From positions 5,925,519 through 5,989,518 of the forward strand of contig NW_022098045.1 of assembly GCF_002288925.2 (NCBI RefSeq): a stretch of DNA of 64,000 bases, written 5' to 3'. This DNA is from Delphinapterus leucas. Its lineage: Eukaryota; Chordata; Mammalia; Artiodactyla; Monodontidae. The translations under genes and the position numbers were made by a program. The notes under the pieces are model-generated. The model was not told the DNA's origin and ran no database searches. It saw only the letters and a program-made list of their open reading frames with translations. Of the stretch, positions 37,171 to 50,649 are shown piece by piece (within the stretch, counting starts at the first letter, position 1; each line of letters starts with the position of its first letter).

Positions 37171-40100
37171 GCCTACAGGGGAAGGAACGGGAGGGAGAGA
37201 AGGGGAAGTACACAGGTGCGAGGAAACAAGCATATATTTAGCCCTATACATCATGTGTGAGCAGTACCCAATCTCCAAAATGGAAAAAAGTATTTTGTCA
37301 TCTGACATAGTAGTTAAGGTTCTTAAGCACCTCCCTCCTGAGCTGCCACAAGATTTAAAAGGCAGGACTGCTTTGTTTAGTCAATGTTCACATTAATGAA
37401 AAAATACTACCACCCAACTGTGTCCTTTTGCACGCATATTTTGTACAGTGTCTATTGTGAAAAACATCTCAGCTGAGCGGTTTGGTCAAGATACAGACCT
37501 CATCAACTGTTTAACCGTAATAAATAGAAAAATAAAGCAGCTGGTGATTTTGTCAGAGAGAATGTGTTCCGTAAGAGTAGAACCACTTTCTCCGGGGACG
37601 ACAGAGTGTTAAATGATTAGAACACCACAGAACCAGTCTATCAAACATTAAACACTAGTAACCTACAATTACATGGCACTTCATTAAATCTTCTGATTAA
37701 AAAAAAAAAAAAGAAAGAAAATCTCAGATTTTAAACTGATTATTAGAACACAATAACAAATTGATTTAGGGCTTGGCTTTTTCTTAGGACAAAAGCAAAG
37801 TAAATACACAACCCAAAACAGTAGAATCTGTTTTGGAATAGCATCAATAGAAACTACCAAGTTTGCAAGGAAACTTACCAAAACTTCTTGCTCAGTTTTA
37901 AACTCATGTGCTTTGCTTTCCAACCATTAAATTAGTTACAAAAACACTTTAGAGGCCACAGAATGACTCAAATGTACGCAAAACAATGGAGATTAATTTA
38001 ATGCCAAGAAATTAAAATAAATGAGCCCTTCCCTATTCAAATGGTAAACTGAGTGGAAGAGTCAGTCATCTCACGGACAATTAGTTGGCACTTGTTTTAT
38101 GGTTGAAAGAAATCACAATAGAAAAAAATATATAAATTAATCCACGGTGAATTTGACCAACACCCTGGCCCTTTCAGAGAGAAAAGGTACATACACACTC
38201 TCCAAAAAACCCCAAACAAAACCCACCTCCCTCCATGCCGCCCCGCTCCACTCAGACGACAAAACCCAAAGGTGAAACATTCATCCCTCTCAAAATATAC
38301 TAAGTACTCCAACGAATCCTACCCCTCAGCTTCTCCTAGATGAAAGAATTGCTTGCATGTGGACAACTGTACGAATGCCCATAGTGCACTTCTCAGTGCT
38401 GCTGGTGTTTAAGAAATTTGCCACTCACAACACTGAACAATTCCACACCCGGTGTGCAGCAACACAGCCATCCAAGCCACGCCCCCAAAACCTGGCAGAG
38501 CACCGCTCAAGAATTTCAAAGGTAAGGAAATATATTTTAAGCAAATTAAGCACAGAGAAAGGACAGTACAGTTTCTGAATAAATACACACCCAGACTACT
38601 GCATCACTTACTGCGTCAAGATTTAAACAAGTAGCGTGAAACTAAGCCTCTTCGGTGAGAAGCAAAGCCATTGTTTGACACATTAACGCTGAGCCAATTG
38701 TGTGAGTTAACTAATTAAACAAATGTGGTACATATAACCATTGATAACTTGAAAGGAAACAGTCATATATCAGTAATTAGAAATTAACACAAAACTGAAA
38801 TGAGCAAGAAAGGACCCCTTCTGAGAGGGCTGCCGTGATGCTTATGCTTTCGAGTTAAAAGTGACAGACATACAAATAGGGAAATTATCTAAATTTGGGG
38901 AGACTGTTGTAACAAAAACAACAACTAGTAGGCGCCAAACTATGCCTTCTGAAAGTTTCTGGAAGCTGAATATACCCAATGCTACTGTGCCAAAAGACTC
39001 ATATCACTTGGCATTTGCAAACACTCTTCATAATGTGATTTATTTCTGATGACACAATTCCTCGTGTCAGTACAATGCTACTAAATTTTATACCACTGCC
39101 ATAGAAAATTAACATTTAATACGCAGAAATGTCCTTATTTCACATGAAAGTGAAAATTATTTTACTTAAAATTCCATTACTTCGATGTCATAATGTTTGT
39201 TGAATAAAACCTCAACATGCTTGTTTTCCTTTGGTTCCAAGAATAACCAAGTCTAACCAAACAAACTTATGCCAAAAGAAATTACTAACTAGGCTAATAA
39301 AGCTTGCTTTTCCTGGTATTTCCCTATTTCTTATAGAACTTGTGATTTAACAGAGAAACCTACACAAGGCATCTGGTTAAAAACAAGAAACATGCACGTT
39401 CTCCCTTACCACCTTCCTGAAAAGAACTACCTTTTTCTTTCAGTGGATCTTGTTCAGAACACCCTGCAGTATAGGTATAAGAACCTTCTTTTTTCTTTTA
39501 AGCTTTAAGGTGACACACAATGAAGATGTATCATGTTGTAAAACACAAGATGTTCTTGGCATCCTGTTCTTAAACAGATTACAACTTTGGTAAATAAACC
39601 AGGTTAAGATGAACTAATTTACTTAGGTTTGAATTCAAATTTAGTAATCATGATGCTGTTAAAAAATTACAATCACTCAAAGCAACCATAAGTATAAAAG
39701 TTCTCATCTGTCTACAAATTCAAAACTTTAAAGCTCCTAGCTTAGAAAAATATTCTAATTTCCCTAGTTAATTTGTGTACCAATAATTCACAGAGTTCTA
39801 CAAATGGGAATGAAGAACCATATGCCTCTGGTTCCATCAAAGAACACATTTAACCTTTTTTTTTTTTTTCTTGTGCTTTCTCTATTCTTTGCTATTTGAT
39901 TTGAAATTATACATGGCACTAGTGATTTTTAGAAACTCTTGGAAATGCAAGTACAAACTTAATCTTTCACCCATTTAATGGTATATACTTAGGAGATACA
40001 ATTTTAAAATGGAACACCATACGATTGCCCGTGTTCCAGTTTTAATGTGTCACATCCTCAATTCTAATACAACCCACCGTAGAATCAAGTGATATGAGCC

Positions 40101-41949
40101 TTCAGGATCTTTCAACTTTCTCCCTTGCTTCTCTGTGATTTAATAGGTAACTTTAAAACACCAAATAGGGACAAATAAGAAATGAAGCTTTATATTTCTG
40201 CAAACTACAACACTAACACACAGTGGCTTCTGTAATACATTCACACAGGATGCTTATTAGTAAAATTAAATATTTGCCTATGAATATCAGAAAAGTAATT
40301 TGAAAAGAAAGAGCTTGGAACAAGGCAAATGGGAGGGAGGAAAAGCTGGTCTCAGAACCCATTGTGCCATACCTGACTTTAACATGTGATATTCAAACGA
40401 ACGTTCACACGCCTTACATCAAAGAAATGAAACAAAAATATTCAGCTACGTTGTACAAAAATTTTTTTCCATAAAAGATCATAAATCTTGAACAGATTTA
40501 CTATATTTGAATTCTAAAAAGTTGCCTATAGAATGGTGCTGGGATTCTGTTCTCTGCTTGCTTTTAGGCAGTGCTGTTGCTTAAAAGTTGACACCAGGCA
40601 CAATATTTTAAAACAAAGTCAACAAGCAAGGAGCAGTACGTGGATTTGAGCCTTTCCCAGATGTCAGTCCTGAGGATGCTGCAAGACTCCCCATCAAAAT
40701 GTGTAAAGCTATGAGGCGGATACTGATGCCTGAGAGAGTGAGTGACGACATGCACTGTATGACTGCTGTAATGCCAAACAGTGCAGTTTTCCCCTCCTCA
40801 AACAGCACGGTTTCAATAAATTTAAAGAACACTCCAGTTCTTAGAAAAATATCAGAAATCATATTTAACAGTTAAAAAAAAACATTATCACAATCTAAAA
40901 ATGCCCAAATTTTCTCTTATCTTCCGATAAAATATGCAGCAGCCCCATGGCATAAAGCTAATTAACTTATTCTGAGAACCAGAAAGTATATGAGCATAAA
41001 TATTTTACTTTCACTGAATATACACCATATGTCATTCACCTCTTCCTTTTGGCTTTTCATGCCAAAGGTCCAAATGGCATGTGTTTTTAACAAGACAACA
41101 CTGAGGAGAGCAGCATTTCTGATCATCTGAATTGGCAGCTCAAAACAGATACCACTCCTTTTACAAAGGGAACAAAGGGTGAAGGGTGTGTGAAATTTGG
41201 GCAGTGGGCTAAAGGGAAACCGTGCACATGAAATTTGGGTTACCATGCCCCAAGTGTGTTTGCCACCCAAAACAGAACACAATTACCTACTTTAACAGAG
41301 CTACTACCAACATTTACTAAAACCACATTAAAAATACACAGGATAATGAATGGTTTGAAAGAGTGCATTTGGAAGCAGAGAGAACCCAATTACACACCTT
41401 CCTGCAACAGAGTGCCTCAATCATACACAAAATAAACTTAAGCTGTTTACAATGTTTCCCAATTTTTTTTATTTTTCCCTCTACATTTAACTATTAAAAA
41501 AGTTTTTTTATTAATAAATGGGCTCCTCTGTGGTTCATATACAATCATAAGTGAACTTTAAATTCCATTTTATACAAACATCTCAAAAAATATTGGGAGT
41601 GAAGTATGGTAAGAAATATTGCTCACATTGCTAATTAACATGCGTAGATGAAAGGAGGAAAATGTTTTGTTAGTGCATATACCTCCAGAGCAGAAAACCC
41701 ACCCAAAACAAAAGATTTAAAATAAAACATACAGTAGCTGATTACAAAAAAAGGTAATGTCCACAAAATTAAGTTTTTCATGCTATTCTACTTTCCAGTA
41801 CTATGTAATCAATTTGCATGGCTAGATGTTGAATGCTTGAGGTATATAAGAAGGGATACCTGCACATTGAGGAAAATCTGTCATCTTAAGGGTTGTTTCT
41901 TTGTTTATTTTGTTTATTCTGATATCTTGACATTTTTAAAAGAATATTT

Positions 41950-41957
41950 TATTTACA
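41950..41957 (-). promoter_or_regulatory. Pumilio recognition element in 3' UTR
   Basis: The minus strand reads TGTAAATA, an exact match to UGUANAUA. Pumilio proteins recruit CCR4-NOT, so the site could give feedback on the deadenylase's own mRNA. A single 8-mer in 6.7 kb can occur by chance. Confidence 0.35.
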
Positions 41958-43888
41958 TCAAACTTCACTCAACTACAATGACATTCCAATTATAATAGAT
42001 GACAAACAACGCCTCTATCACTAGGCACTTTTAAAAGGGAGTTTAGGCTTTACAGAACCCTTCTGATGCAATCCCATATATGACATTACATCAACCCACC
42101 TCCCTCGTCGCACTAAAATTACCCTTCAGGGGAAATATCATATTATGTAGCCTGATTAATTTACTATGGAAGAAATTAGTATAAAATGACCACAGGAAAC
42201 GCATCATTTAAGACTAATAAAACAGCCTAAGATGTCAGGTTTGAAAGAGGAGACAAATTGTATATATTTAAAACTAATTAAATAATTTAAATTTGACCTG
42301 TACTTTATATATTAGTGAAACACAAATATAGGCTATTTTCTTTTAAAATTTCATTCACATAATGGAAAGTTTCTTGTTTATTAAAAATATCACATTTTGA
42401 GACTAGAAACAGTAAAGTGCATGAAAAGTTTAAAATATAAATTTCAGAAAACTCTTATAGCAGCAAAAAAGCAGAATAAAGAAAAACTTAAAAACACAGA
42501 CACAACCTTTTCCTGTTACTGTGCCATAATTAACATCAAGTAGCCAACCAATTTTTCCCCCATTAAATGGTATTTCAACCACTGCCTCTTGAGTCACAGA
42601 TTTTCAACTGGCCCCTCCTGGGCGAAAAAAGGATTCTAACATATCTAAAGAGCATCAACAGTTGGGAATAAACCAGTAGCTTCTTAATTCAACCCTGACA
42701 GACAACGGAAACAAAGATTAAAAGCATATAATGGCCATTTGGCAACTAGAGTCAGGAAAAATGATCCAAGGTTTTCAACTACTCCCTGTTCTCTCTCCCA
42801 AATCCTTTCCACTGTCACCTCAAAAAGCCAAAACCAACAGCCACTTGACCTACTCTGGGAAACACATGGAATATTTGTAGCTTTCTTCTTCTAAAACTTT
42901 GATCAGGGCCTTTTCATTCAGTAGTTATTTTTTAAACATTTGACCATAACAGCAAAAATGATACAGATCATATAATATCTGTTTTTTCCAGCACAACCAG
43001 GCAGAAAAGGGTGGATGGAAACAATAAAAAATACTGGACACTAATTTTGTGGGCATCCTAAATAGACCAAATTCTATTTTCAAGATGTGTGGCAGTAGAA
43101 ATTACCCATTGTTTTCCTATAAAGAAACTGAACAGACAGGCTTAGAATTAACACTTCTAGTAAGGTTATAACTAATAGGGGAACAAAATACAGAATGACT
43201 CCTCAAAAAACAAAACAAACAAATAAAAAAAAACCAACCAGCACTTCCCCAACAAATTGTTGTGTGCTGTTAAATGCTTGATTTTGAAACCATATTGTGC
43301 AATCACCTTTCATTTCTCAGTTTTTCTCATTATGGCTAGTTTATGTACAGATCTAGCAAATTTAAGTGCTTTGTTAATGTGCAAATGACTGGGGAGCCAA
43401 AAATCAGTTTGTTATCATGGAAAACAGAAATTCAAGGCAGTTTCCTGCAAGGCATGCCATCATTCAGTTTAAAATCTTTTATTTATAGTTTTTAAAAACT
43501 GCCTTTCACAAAAATGAAAAATGGTTGGCTCACTTGAAACCATTCAAAAGAAAGTATTTGTTCTGGAAAAACAAATACCCTGTTGTTGGGCCTTGAACTG
43601 GTGATTTATCAATTATGAATGCTGACTCCTAATATAATATGAAGAAGGTCCAACTTAAAAACATGTTAAATTAAAAATTTGGAAAGAGAGTGATAATACT
43701 TTGGTTCCAGCCCTAGTGCCAAATGATACCAATATGCACAAAATTGTACAAAATCTTATAGCAAACACATAATGAAAGGAACCTGAAGAAGCAGCTTAAG
43801 GATGGCCATACTTCACTCCTACATACTTTGATTTACAACTGTACAGGTCCATAGTAACAGATCCCCGTCTTTGCGGGGCAGTACTCCA

Positions 43889-44101
43889 CTACCTCCGATT
43901 AGGCAAGTGAACACCATTGACAAGAGGCAGGAGTGGAGGGTGGAGTTCAAGTTGTGTTAACAGTGAGAAGTGGTCTGAAGGGATGTGAGGGTGTGGACAC
44001 CCAGTGATGTTGTTCTCAACCAGCCATTGAGGATCTAAAGGCCCCAGGACACCAAGCACGTTCATATGAGTCTTGGAATAGAAAATGTAGTCAATCACGC
44101 C
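43889..44101 (-). CDS. CNOT6L: CNOT6L last coding exon (active-site Asp and His)
   Basis: CNOT6L is a catalytic subunit of the CCR4-NOT complex. It shortens mRNA poly(A) tails in the cytoplasm with a Mg-dependent endonuclease/exonuclease/phosphatase (EEP) fold. This exon encodes 70 residues and a TAG stop (43891-43889), numbered 486-555 on the human protein. It starts GVIDYIFYSK, with catalytic Asp489, and includes HPHIPSDHFSLL, with catalytic His529. It ends VNGVHLPNRR. That C terminus, together with DPQWLVENNITG, separates CNOT6L from its paralogue CNOT6 (HLPGRR). The acceptor is a strong pyrimidine tract ending tctcttttcag, and the exon enters in phase 0. No lesion is seen. Confidence 0.97.
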   Translation of the reverse strand, partial: GVIDYIFYSKTHMNVLGVLGPLDPQWLVENNITGCPHPHIPSDHFSLLTQLELHPPLLPLVNGVHLPNRR

Positions 44102-47100
44102 CTGAAAAGAGATTGGGAGTTGGGAAAAAAAGAAAAATATATGCTTAGATAAAAGAAAAACTTAAGATATATAAAAGAACAATTCATAATTTGTAAAAGC
44201 CAAATACCTGAGTAACCTGTATTTCTGGTACACCTGCTGTCTTCACAATGGGTCAAATAGAGCTCAAATCTTGAATGGGTATTACATGAAATAAAGGTGG
44301 CTGGACAGGGAAACACAGTACCCTAGTGGAATCATAAAGCCTTGCACATGTGCATAAGTGGTAAGCAAATTGAGAAGCTAAGCACACCAAATCATGTCTA
44401 GGCATCTTTAGAACTGGCTTGCTTGGGTCAGTGAAATCTAATTTATCAGTATAAACAATATGGAAACTGCACTGACTCTGTTACAATAAACAGAAAATCA
44501 GAATATTTATACAAACATATACAAAGTTAATGAAAAGTTATGACAAGAATAATTTTTGTAATGATAACTGGTATGATACTCAGTTATTTGTACATCAATC
44601 AAACACATCTGAATGAAGCCACTGTAAAGCATGTTTTCAGATTTGCTAATCCTAGTTCAGCTTTCCCAAATTTTATACATATATACAAAATACTGCACAC
44701 ATTTAATCATTCTAATCTGTTCTTAAGTTTAGAATATTCACTTTCACAAATCCTGGTGTACTATAAATTCTGGATTCCTTGCTGCACAACAGTACCTCAG
44801 CAAAAAACATTCAGTAAAGACCTATCTATGTATTCAGTTGTATCTCTCAGAGCTAGATGATTCGGTTTATCTGATCAGTAAGTTTCAAAACTAGTGTGCT
44901 TTTTTTGCCCCAGGCTATGTATGCAAGAGTGTGAAGTCAGATTTCTTCCTTCCCACATCAAGAGAGACTGAGCCCAAGTATGAAGAAAGAGTTCCACACC
45001 TGGAAATACCTATTCATAAATACTATACACAGTGAGTTCTAGCTAATATTTTTAAATGGTATCACAGTGAAATGGGCTACTTTATTAAAAGAAAAAAACA
45101 AGAATTCAATGAAAAAAATTATACTGTGAAATTTCGGAAACAATTACCTTAGTTTGCTGATTTTGACATGACCAAGACCAAAACAACAAAACAGTCCTTT
45201 TGAGGGAGAGGGCCTTATTCAACATTAGATACTTTAACCTTACTTTACCACAGATTAAGGAACCTACGTGAATCCAGGGGAGTACTTTCTGCCATTAATG
45301 CTCCAAATCCAAATAGTCAAGAAATATTAATACAATGTATTTTTATCCCTTCATTTTGGCTAATGCCTAGTTTTGCAGTGACGTTTTAGGAAAAGGGTTG
45401 ACAAGAGTTTCAGTGGTTTTACTTTCTTTTATGAGACCACCCTTTACTTCAGCAAACACATTTAAAACATTTGTGTTTTAAACAAAACACAAACAAAACA
45501 TTTTCAATTAGTTATGTTGAATAAAACCTCTTATAACTTATCACTTTATTATAAAGTAGCATTATGCACATTAGCTACTAGAGTTAGAGAATCCTTTGCA
45601 AACATAGGCCCCAATAACGATGTTAAACATTCCAGAAAGTAAGAACTGGAGATATCACTTGTAACTGTTTTCTTGGTTTGAAACACCCAGAGTAAAAGCT
45701 CTAATCAAAAACCTTAGCAAGTTCATGTCTGAACTCGCCCAAGTATTTATACATATATACACCTTGTACACTGTATCATATTCACAAAGAAGGTTATAGA
45801 CTAACGATTCTTAACCTTTTCTGATTCAAACTGTTTCTTTTTTTAACAGATCATGAAAAGGTGGGAAAAGTCTTTATATTAGTAAAGTCTATAGGTAAGT
45901 CTATAGAAGTGTATATGAGAAAAAAGTAAAAACAATGAAAATAGTTTGAGGTAACATTATGCTAAGTTTTGTTTTGTAAAAGAATGTGAGAAAATTATAC
46001 ACTATAAATTTCACAATGTGTAACAGAAAGATTTACTACTTGACATAATAGGAAAACTGTCCTTCCTTTTTTCATTAAATGGTTCAGACACACCCTTAGA
46101 TTGGCGCGGGACAGGAGGGGGGGGCAGGTGATGGTGAAAGCAGCGGCAAGTTTGAATTAGGCTGTTTATTCAACTTATCTGATGTTACGAACTGAATGTT
46201 TGTGTTCCCCCCAAATTTCTATGTTGAAATCCTAACCCCTAACCTGATGGTATAAGAGGGTGGGGCTTTTGGCAGGTGATTAGGTCATAAAGATGGAACC
46301 CTCATGAATGGGATTAGTGCTCTATAAAAAGAGACCCCAGAGAGCTCTCACTCCGCCATGTGAGGATGCAACGAGAAAACAGCTGTCTGCAACCCAGAAG
46401 AGGACCCTCATTAGAACGTGACCATGCTGGCACCTGATCTTACGCTTCAAGCCTCCAGAACTGTGAGAAATAAATTTCTGTTGTTTTATAAGCCACACAG
46501 TTTATGGTATTCTGTTATGGCAACCTAAACTCACTAAGAAACCTTGTCTACAAGTAATTCTCCTAACTGCTTACCCTTCAAGTCATTCCAAATCAGTTCT
46601 AGATTAAATGACTCTGAGTTCTAAATACCACGTTTCTACATTTCTAATTTATTTGAGAACCAAGTAAGTAAAAAATGCTAAGCCAAGTAAACAAAGTTTA
46701 ACAGTACTCCATTGATGCAATGGCAGAATACTATACTTCGATCTGTATTTAATGCTAATCACAAGACATTTTTACATTTGATGTTACCTATCCTTTTTTA
46801 CCAGCTGCCTTCAATATTGGCACAGCACTAATTACATAAAATGCTTTGTAAGAAATTGAAAAGTTTATTGTCTGCTACTTGGACCAAGAGCTTAATTCTC
46901 TCTAGTCAGGTATGCCCTTAGTTTGTTCTCTGGTCATCCTTCTTTTCCATCCTATTCCACCCTCCCATCCATCTACCCAGCCAGCCAGCGTTATTTATCC
47001 TCCCCATTCATGGCTCTCTCGCGCGGATTTATAGTTCTGCCATTTCTCATCCTATCCTACATATGCTAACATCAAACACTCTCTGAACCATGCACTTTTG

Positions 47101-48841
47101 GTTCTTTAACTGTACTTCTTTAGACAACATAAATGCTTCAATAAGATTCTTTTATTCACTTATTAATACATGTAAGTTCTTTTGAAGAAACATCAACAAA
47201 AGACTTGAAAACAACTCAGATGATCGAGGAAGATGGCTTAGATTAATATTCTAAACATTATTTCCCTAATTTTTACTTTGTGGATAAGGTAAAAGTAACC
47301 TTTATAAAAGCCTAGTTAAGGTAGAAATGATTTGGTCTTTTTACCTATACACAAACCAAAAGAACAATAAGAGTTGTAGAATTACTGAACACTTATTTTA
47401 AGGAACTTTATTTTAGGTTTTCTGGGTTGTGCTGTGCTGGCAGAGCTGTATTATATACCACTGTATAGGATTTAACCTACAGTAATCTGTGTATCATTAA
47501 GTCCCGAGGTTTTCCTTTAAGCTTACACAAGAAGCCATGGTATGATAGAGTCAGCTAGTACTTGCTTTCTTAGCACTTCATCCCGACTCTGTGTTCAATG
47601 GTATGACGTTGGGAGCTTGAAATCTACTACAATGGGAGTACACGTACCACAGAAATCAGCAAACACTACAAATTTGGGCTTCTTTTTTTTCTCAGAAAGC
47701 TGATTATTAAATATGTACCAGCACATTACTGCATATGAGTGATCTGAACAAAATCAATTATCTCTGAATAGTATTTTCTACTCTAACAGCAAAAATACTA
47801 AAATTAGATTCAACTTCTAAACAATTCTTTTCCACTTCTTGATTACAAAAACTGACCAATAACATAAGCACACAAATTTCCTTTCTTCTTCCTACTATCT
47901 GTTTCTTGGAAAGGGGCTAACAAGCACTGAAAATGGAAAAAGGTTATCGGAGATGTGTAAGAGCCCAATTCGTAAATTTCCTTTGGTATTTTATTAAATT
48001 CCCCATCTAGGATTCTTACTCCTAACCACTTTCTAACATCTACATTTTTTCAGCATAGTATAAGACTTTAGGATAGATGCCTGAAACGCCAGAAAGTCAA
48101 ACAAAGGTACAATAGAAGAGCTACAGGCAGAGTGATTAGAAAACTGGCAAAGGGAAAGGGACTGACTACAGAAAATCACTGCCAATCAATGTTTCAAAAG
48201 AACAACTGGCCCTCTAATTTTTTTTTTTCTTATTTTGCGAAAAAAAAAAATCTTTCTTGTCCTTTTACTAAGCTGGAATGGTCTACTGTCTGGGCATTGA
48301 TTAGTATGACAACATGGATATAAAATAGACCCTAAGCACAACTTTCTCTAGCCCATCTCACCAAGAAACCTGGAAAATTTAAAGATAAATAAGATATCAA
48401 TGGAAAGTACTACGAAAATTTTGAGGGAATACTCTACAAATTCATTCAAGATGAATGTAGCTATATCAGGCTGCTTATTATTTGGATCCTTACTGAAAGT
48501 CAGGGATGGTATGGACAAGTGAAGATTAACTATATTAATAAATATAAAGTGCTTTTGAACAGTGCCTGGCACACACATAGTAAAGTATTTCGGAATTTTT
48601 TGCTATTATCACGGTTATTTGAAATTTGAACAAATAAGGGTTCAAAGAGGATTCTCAAGTCAACAATAACCACCACAAAACCTAAGAAACCTCCTTACAT
48701 TACGTGCACACTTAGCCAAGACATTTTGAGAATGTAAAAAATCCTGAAGATTACACTGTTAAGCATAAATAACACATATCTTTCTTGTCATATGTTTGCA
48801 TTTGACATAATTTCTATGCCAACCCAGAGGCTGTCACTTAC
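44102..48841 (-). other. CNOT6L: CNOT6L intron 11
   Basis: 4.7-kb intron between the last two coding exons. The donor is AAA|gtaagtgac and the acceptor tctcttttcag. It contains an MLT1A LTR (46183-46541), a MIR 3' scrap at 48535-48615 (cagtgcctggcacacacata), a 10-bp-stem inverted repeat at 45470-45493 and a (T)n/(A)n tract near 48217-48250. No other gene seen. Confidence 0.85.
46183..46541 (+). mobile_element. MLT1A-type solo LTR
   Basis: tgttacgaactgaatgtttg ... atgttgaaatcctaacccct ... catgaatgggattagtgctc ... gtgagaaataaatttctgtt ... cactaagaaa matches MLT1A from end to end. It is antisense to CNOT6L. No clear 5-bp duplication remains and there is no internal retroviral region. Confidence 0.88.
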
Positions 48842-49044
48842 TTTGAAATCAAAGGTGTAATTGGTGTAAGGCATCAAGTTATTTTCATAGGCGCTCTTCA
48901 GTTGGAAGCCATGTGTGATTCTCCCTTCTGAGCTTCCATTCTTTCCATTGCAGCTGAAGTTCATAAGACACTCATTGTACCTTAGTTCCTTGAAGTCTTT
49001 ATGGTTGTCAGCTACTCCTCCATTGCTTAAATATTCCACGACAC
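48842..49044 (-). CDS. CNOT6L: CNOT6L penultimate coding exon
   Basis: 203 nt, entering in phase 1 (the split Gly418 codon) and leaving in phase 0. It encodes residues ~418-485 of the EEP nuclease domain, from VVEYLSNGGVADNHKDFKEL to MPYTNYTFDFK. The segment carries the RITHGFQLKSAY strand-loop before the catalytic Asp of the next exon. The acceptor is ccttctttattctactag and the donor AAA|gtaagt. The last exon base is A instead of the usual G, but a near-perfect gtaagt compensates. The frame is open throughout and matches my memory of the human protein closely. Confidence 0.96.
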
Positions 49045-49210
49045 CTAGTAGAATAAAGAAGGAAGAAATACTACCATTTAGCACTTAGACCTTACAGAAG
49101 ACTTCATTGGCCAAAATCTGTTGCCAGGTGCATGCACCAAGTTCAGAGTGGTTTTATTATACTGAATATTTACTTTTACATATGAAACCGCCTTTTTGTT
49201 GTTGATGCTA

Positions 49211-49420
49211 AAAAAAAATCAAGTATCAGCAACTTCATATGGTTCCATCACACTGAGGTGTATTTGCCTACTCCAGAGCAAAATGTCCTGATCACCCAGA
49301 AACATCTTCAGTTTTCTTAATGGTTCTTCAAGCTGAAGATGATTCCCAGGGTCTAGGATGGCATTCACCAGGAGGGTCTTGACCCTAAATATTCTTAGAA
49401 TGTTATTGCAAAGCACTATC
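49211..49420 (-). other. coding-like fragment of unknown origin
   Basis: A 65-codon open frame (49416-49219) with unusually protein-like content, e.g. KTLLVNAILDPGNHLQLEEP and LGDQDILLWSRQIHLSV. Base composition is more balanced than the AT-rich flanks. Upstream, about 49440-49725, shorter open pieces occur in other frames. It could be a decayed processed pseudogene or an old transposon remnant. I do not recognise a parent, and there is no poly(A) tract or target-site duplication to prove retroposition. Confidence 0.2.
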
Positions 49421-49864
49421 TCTTTAGCATTTCAACATTCTATGCAGTCCATCAACAACTTCTGGAATATGTAAAATATAGCATACATAATAAAAAATTT
49501 TAAATCATTGACAATAAAAATAGATTTTGCATCTTCAACACTGCAATGTCTAGCTTCAGCTAGGCCACATCATTCTTTGTTTTGAGCTGCAGTGACACTA
49601 AACAGTACATTATACGCTGGAGGTATACCACTTGGTCAAAAATATTAGATGTGTCTAAAAAGCTGAAGAGAGCAGAGGCATTCAGAAAAAGCTCACCACT
49701 TCCACTGAATAAGTAAACATGAAAAAAGTACCACAACCCTTCTTATGACGATGATGATTACTAAAGTTTGTCAGTCATCTCTTTCTATTTGTGATCAGGA
49801 ATGACAGCAACATATATAATGAATAAATGATGAGCACAACATCAGTATTGTGAATAGCTGAAAA

Positions 49865-50075
49865 GGAGCCATCATTTATCTAGCAGTTACTACATGTCAG
49901 GCACTGTTGTAAGAGCCTTACACACTTAAACCTTACAAACAACTCTATGACGTGGATAAAATGATTACCCCTTTATTTAAAAATGAGGAACTTAGCCATA
50001 GATTGCATAGCTCCTAAGTGGCAGAACCAGGATCCAGCCCTGACAGTCTGGCTTGAGTCAACTCGGCATGCTGTG
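49865..50075 (-). mobile_element. MIR SINE remnant
   Basis: ctacatgtcaggcactgttg, 'aaaaatgaggaacttagcca' and 'gtggcagaaccaggatccag' follow the reverse complement of the MIR consensus in order. Confidence 0.7.
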
Positions 50076-50649
50076 ATGCCAAATGATAGCTCATTGGCTT
50101 ATAACCAAATCAAATGAGATGGGGGAAACCTGTGCTTGAGAGCAATTTACTCAAGAAAAGAAAAGGATTAAAAAAGGAGGACATGGTTAAGGTGTCAATG
50201 AGCCTAGGGGCTGAATACAAACACTTGTGAAAGGACGATTTCGACATTTATTTGCTAAGGAGAAAAAGCAAAGGTGTTTTCTAGATTTGAGACTTTTATT
50301 AATATTACAGTTGTAGGCATTTGGGTTATGTTATATTTATTCTTGAGTGGTTATTTTAAACAATTTAAAGTAGCTTATTGAAAATATACAAAATTTAGAA
50401 TATGCCTCAGTAGTAGCAAAACTGTGATACTATAATGTTTTATATTTGAATTTTAATATCTAAGTGCAGAACTGATTTTTTACAAAGATCTAAAATAATT
50501 TAAGTTAGGACATAAAGTAGTTAAGTGGAGCTCAAGAAGTAATGTGAAATCCTAAGATAATTTTGATTACTCTTCTGCACCTAATATCAGAATTCAAGCA
50601 TCATTTAATGAATTCACTTAAAGGTTGCCAACATTATTAAACTAGATAG

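Larger units (their letters stand above)
37145..43888 (-). other. CNOT6L: CNOT6L 3' UTR (inferred extent)
   Basis: About 6.7 kb follows the stop codon without any L1, SINE, LTR or MIR that I can recognise. That is striking next to flanks in which such elements occur every 1-2 kb. A long, insertion-free 3' UTR fits CNOT6L, whose mammalian mRNAs have long 3' UTRs. Several further AATAAA hexamers (TTTATT on plus, e.g. around 39042, 41472, 41505 and 43474) could give shorter forms. The distal end rests on the hexamer at 37165 and is inference. Confidence 0.65.

Noticed and set aside
43889..44101. assignment to the paralogue CNOT6
   Set aside because: The residues DPQWLVENNITG and the end VNGVHLPNRR fit CNOT6L; CNOT6 ends in a HLPGRR form and differs in this segment.
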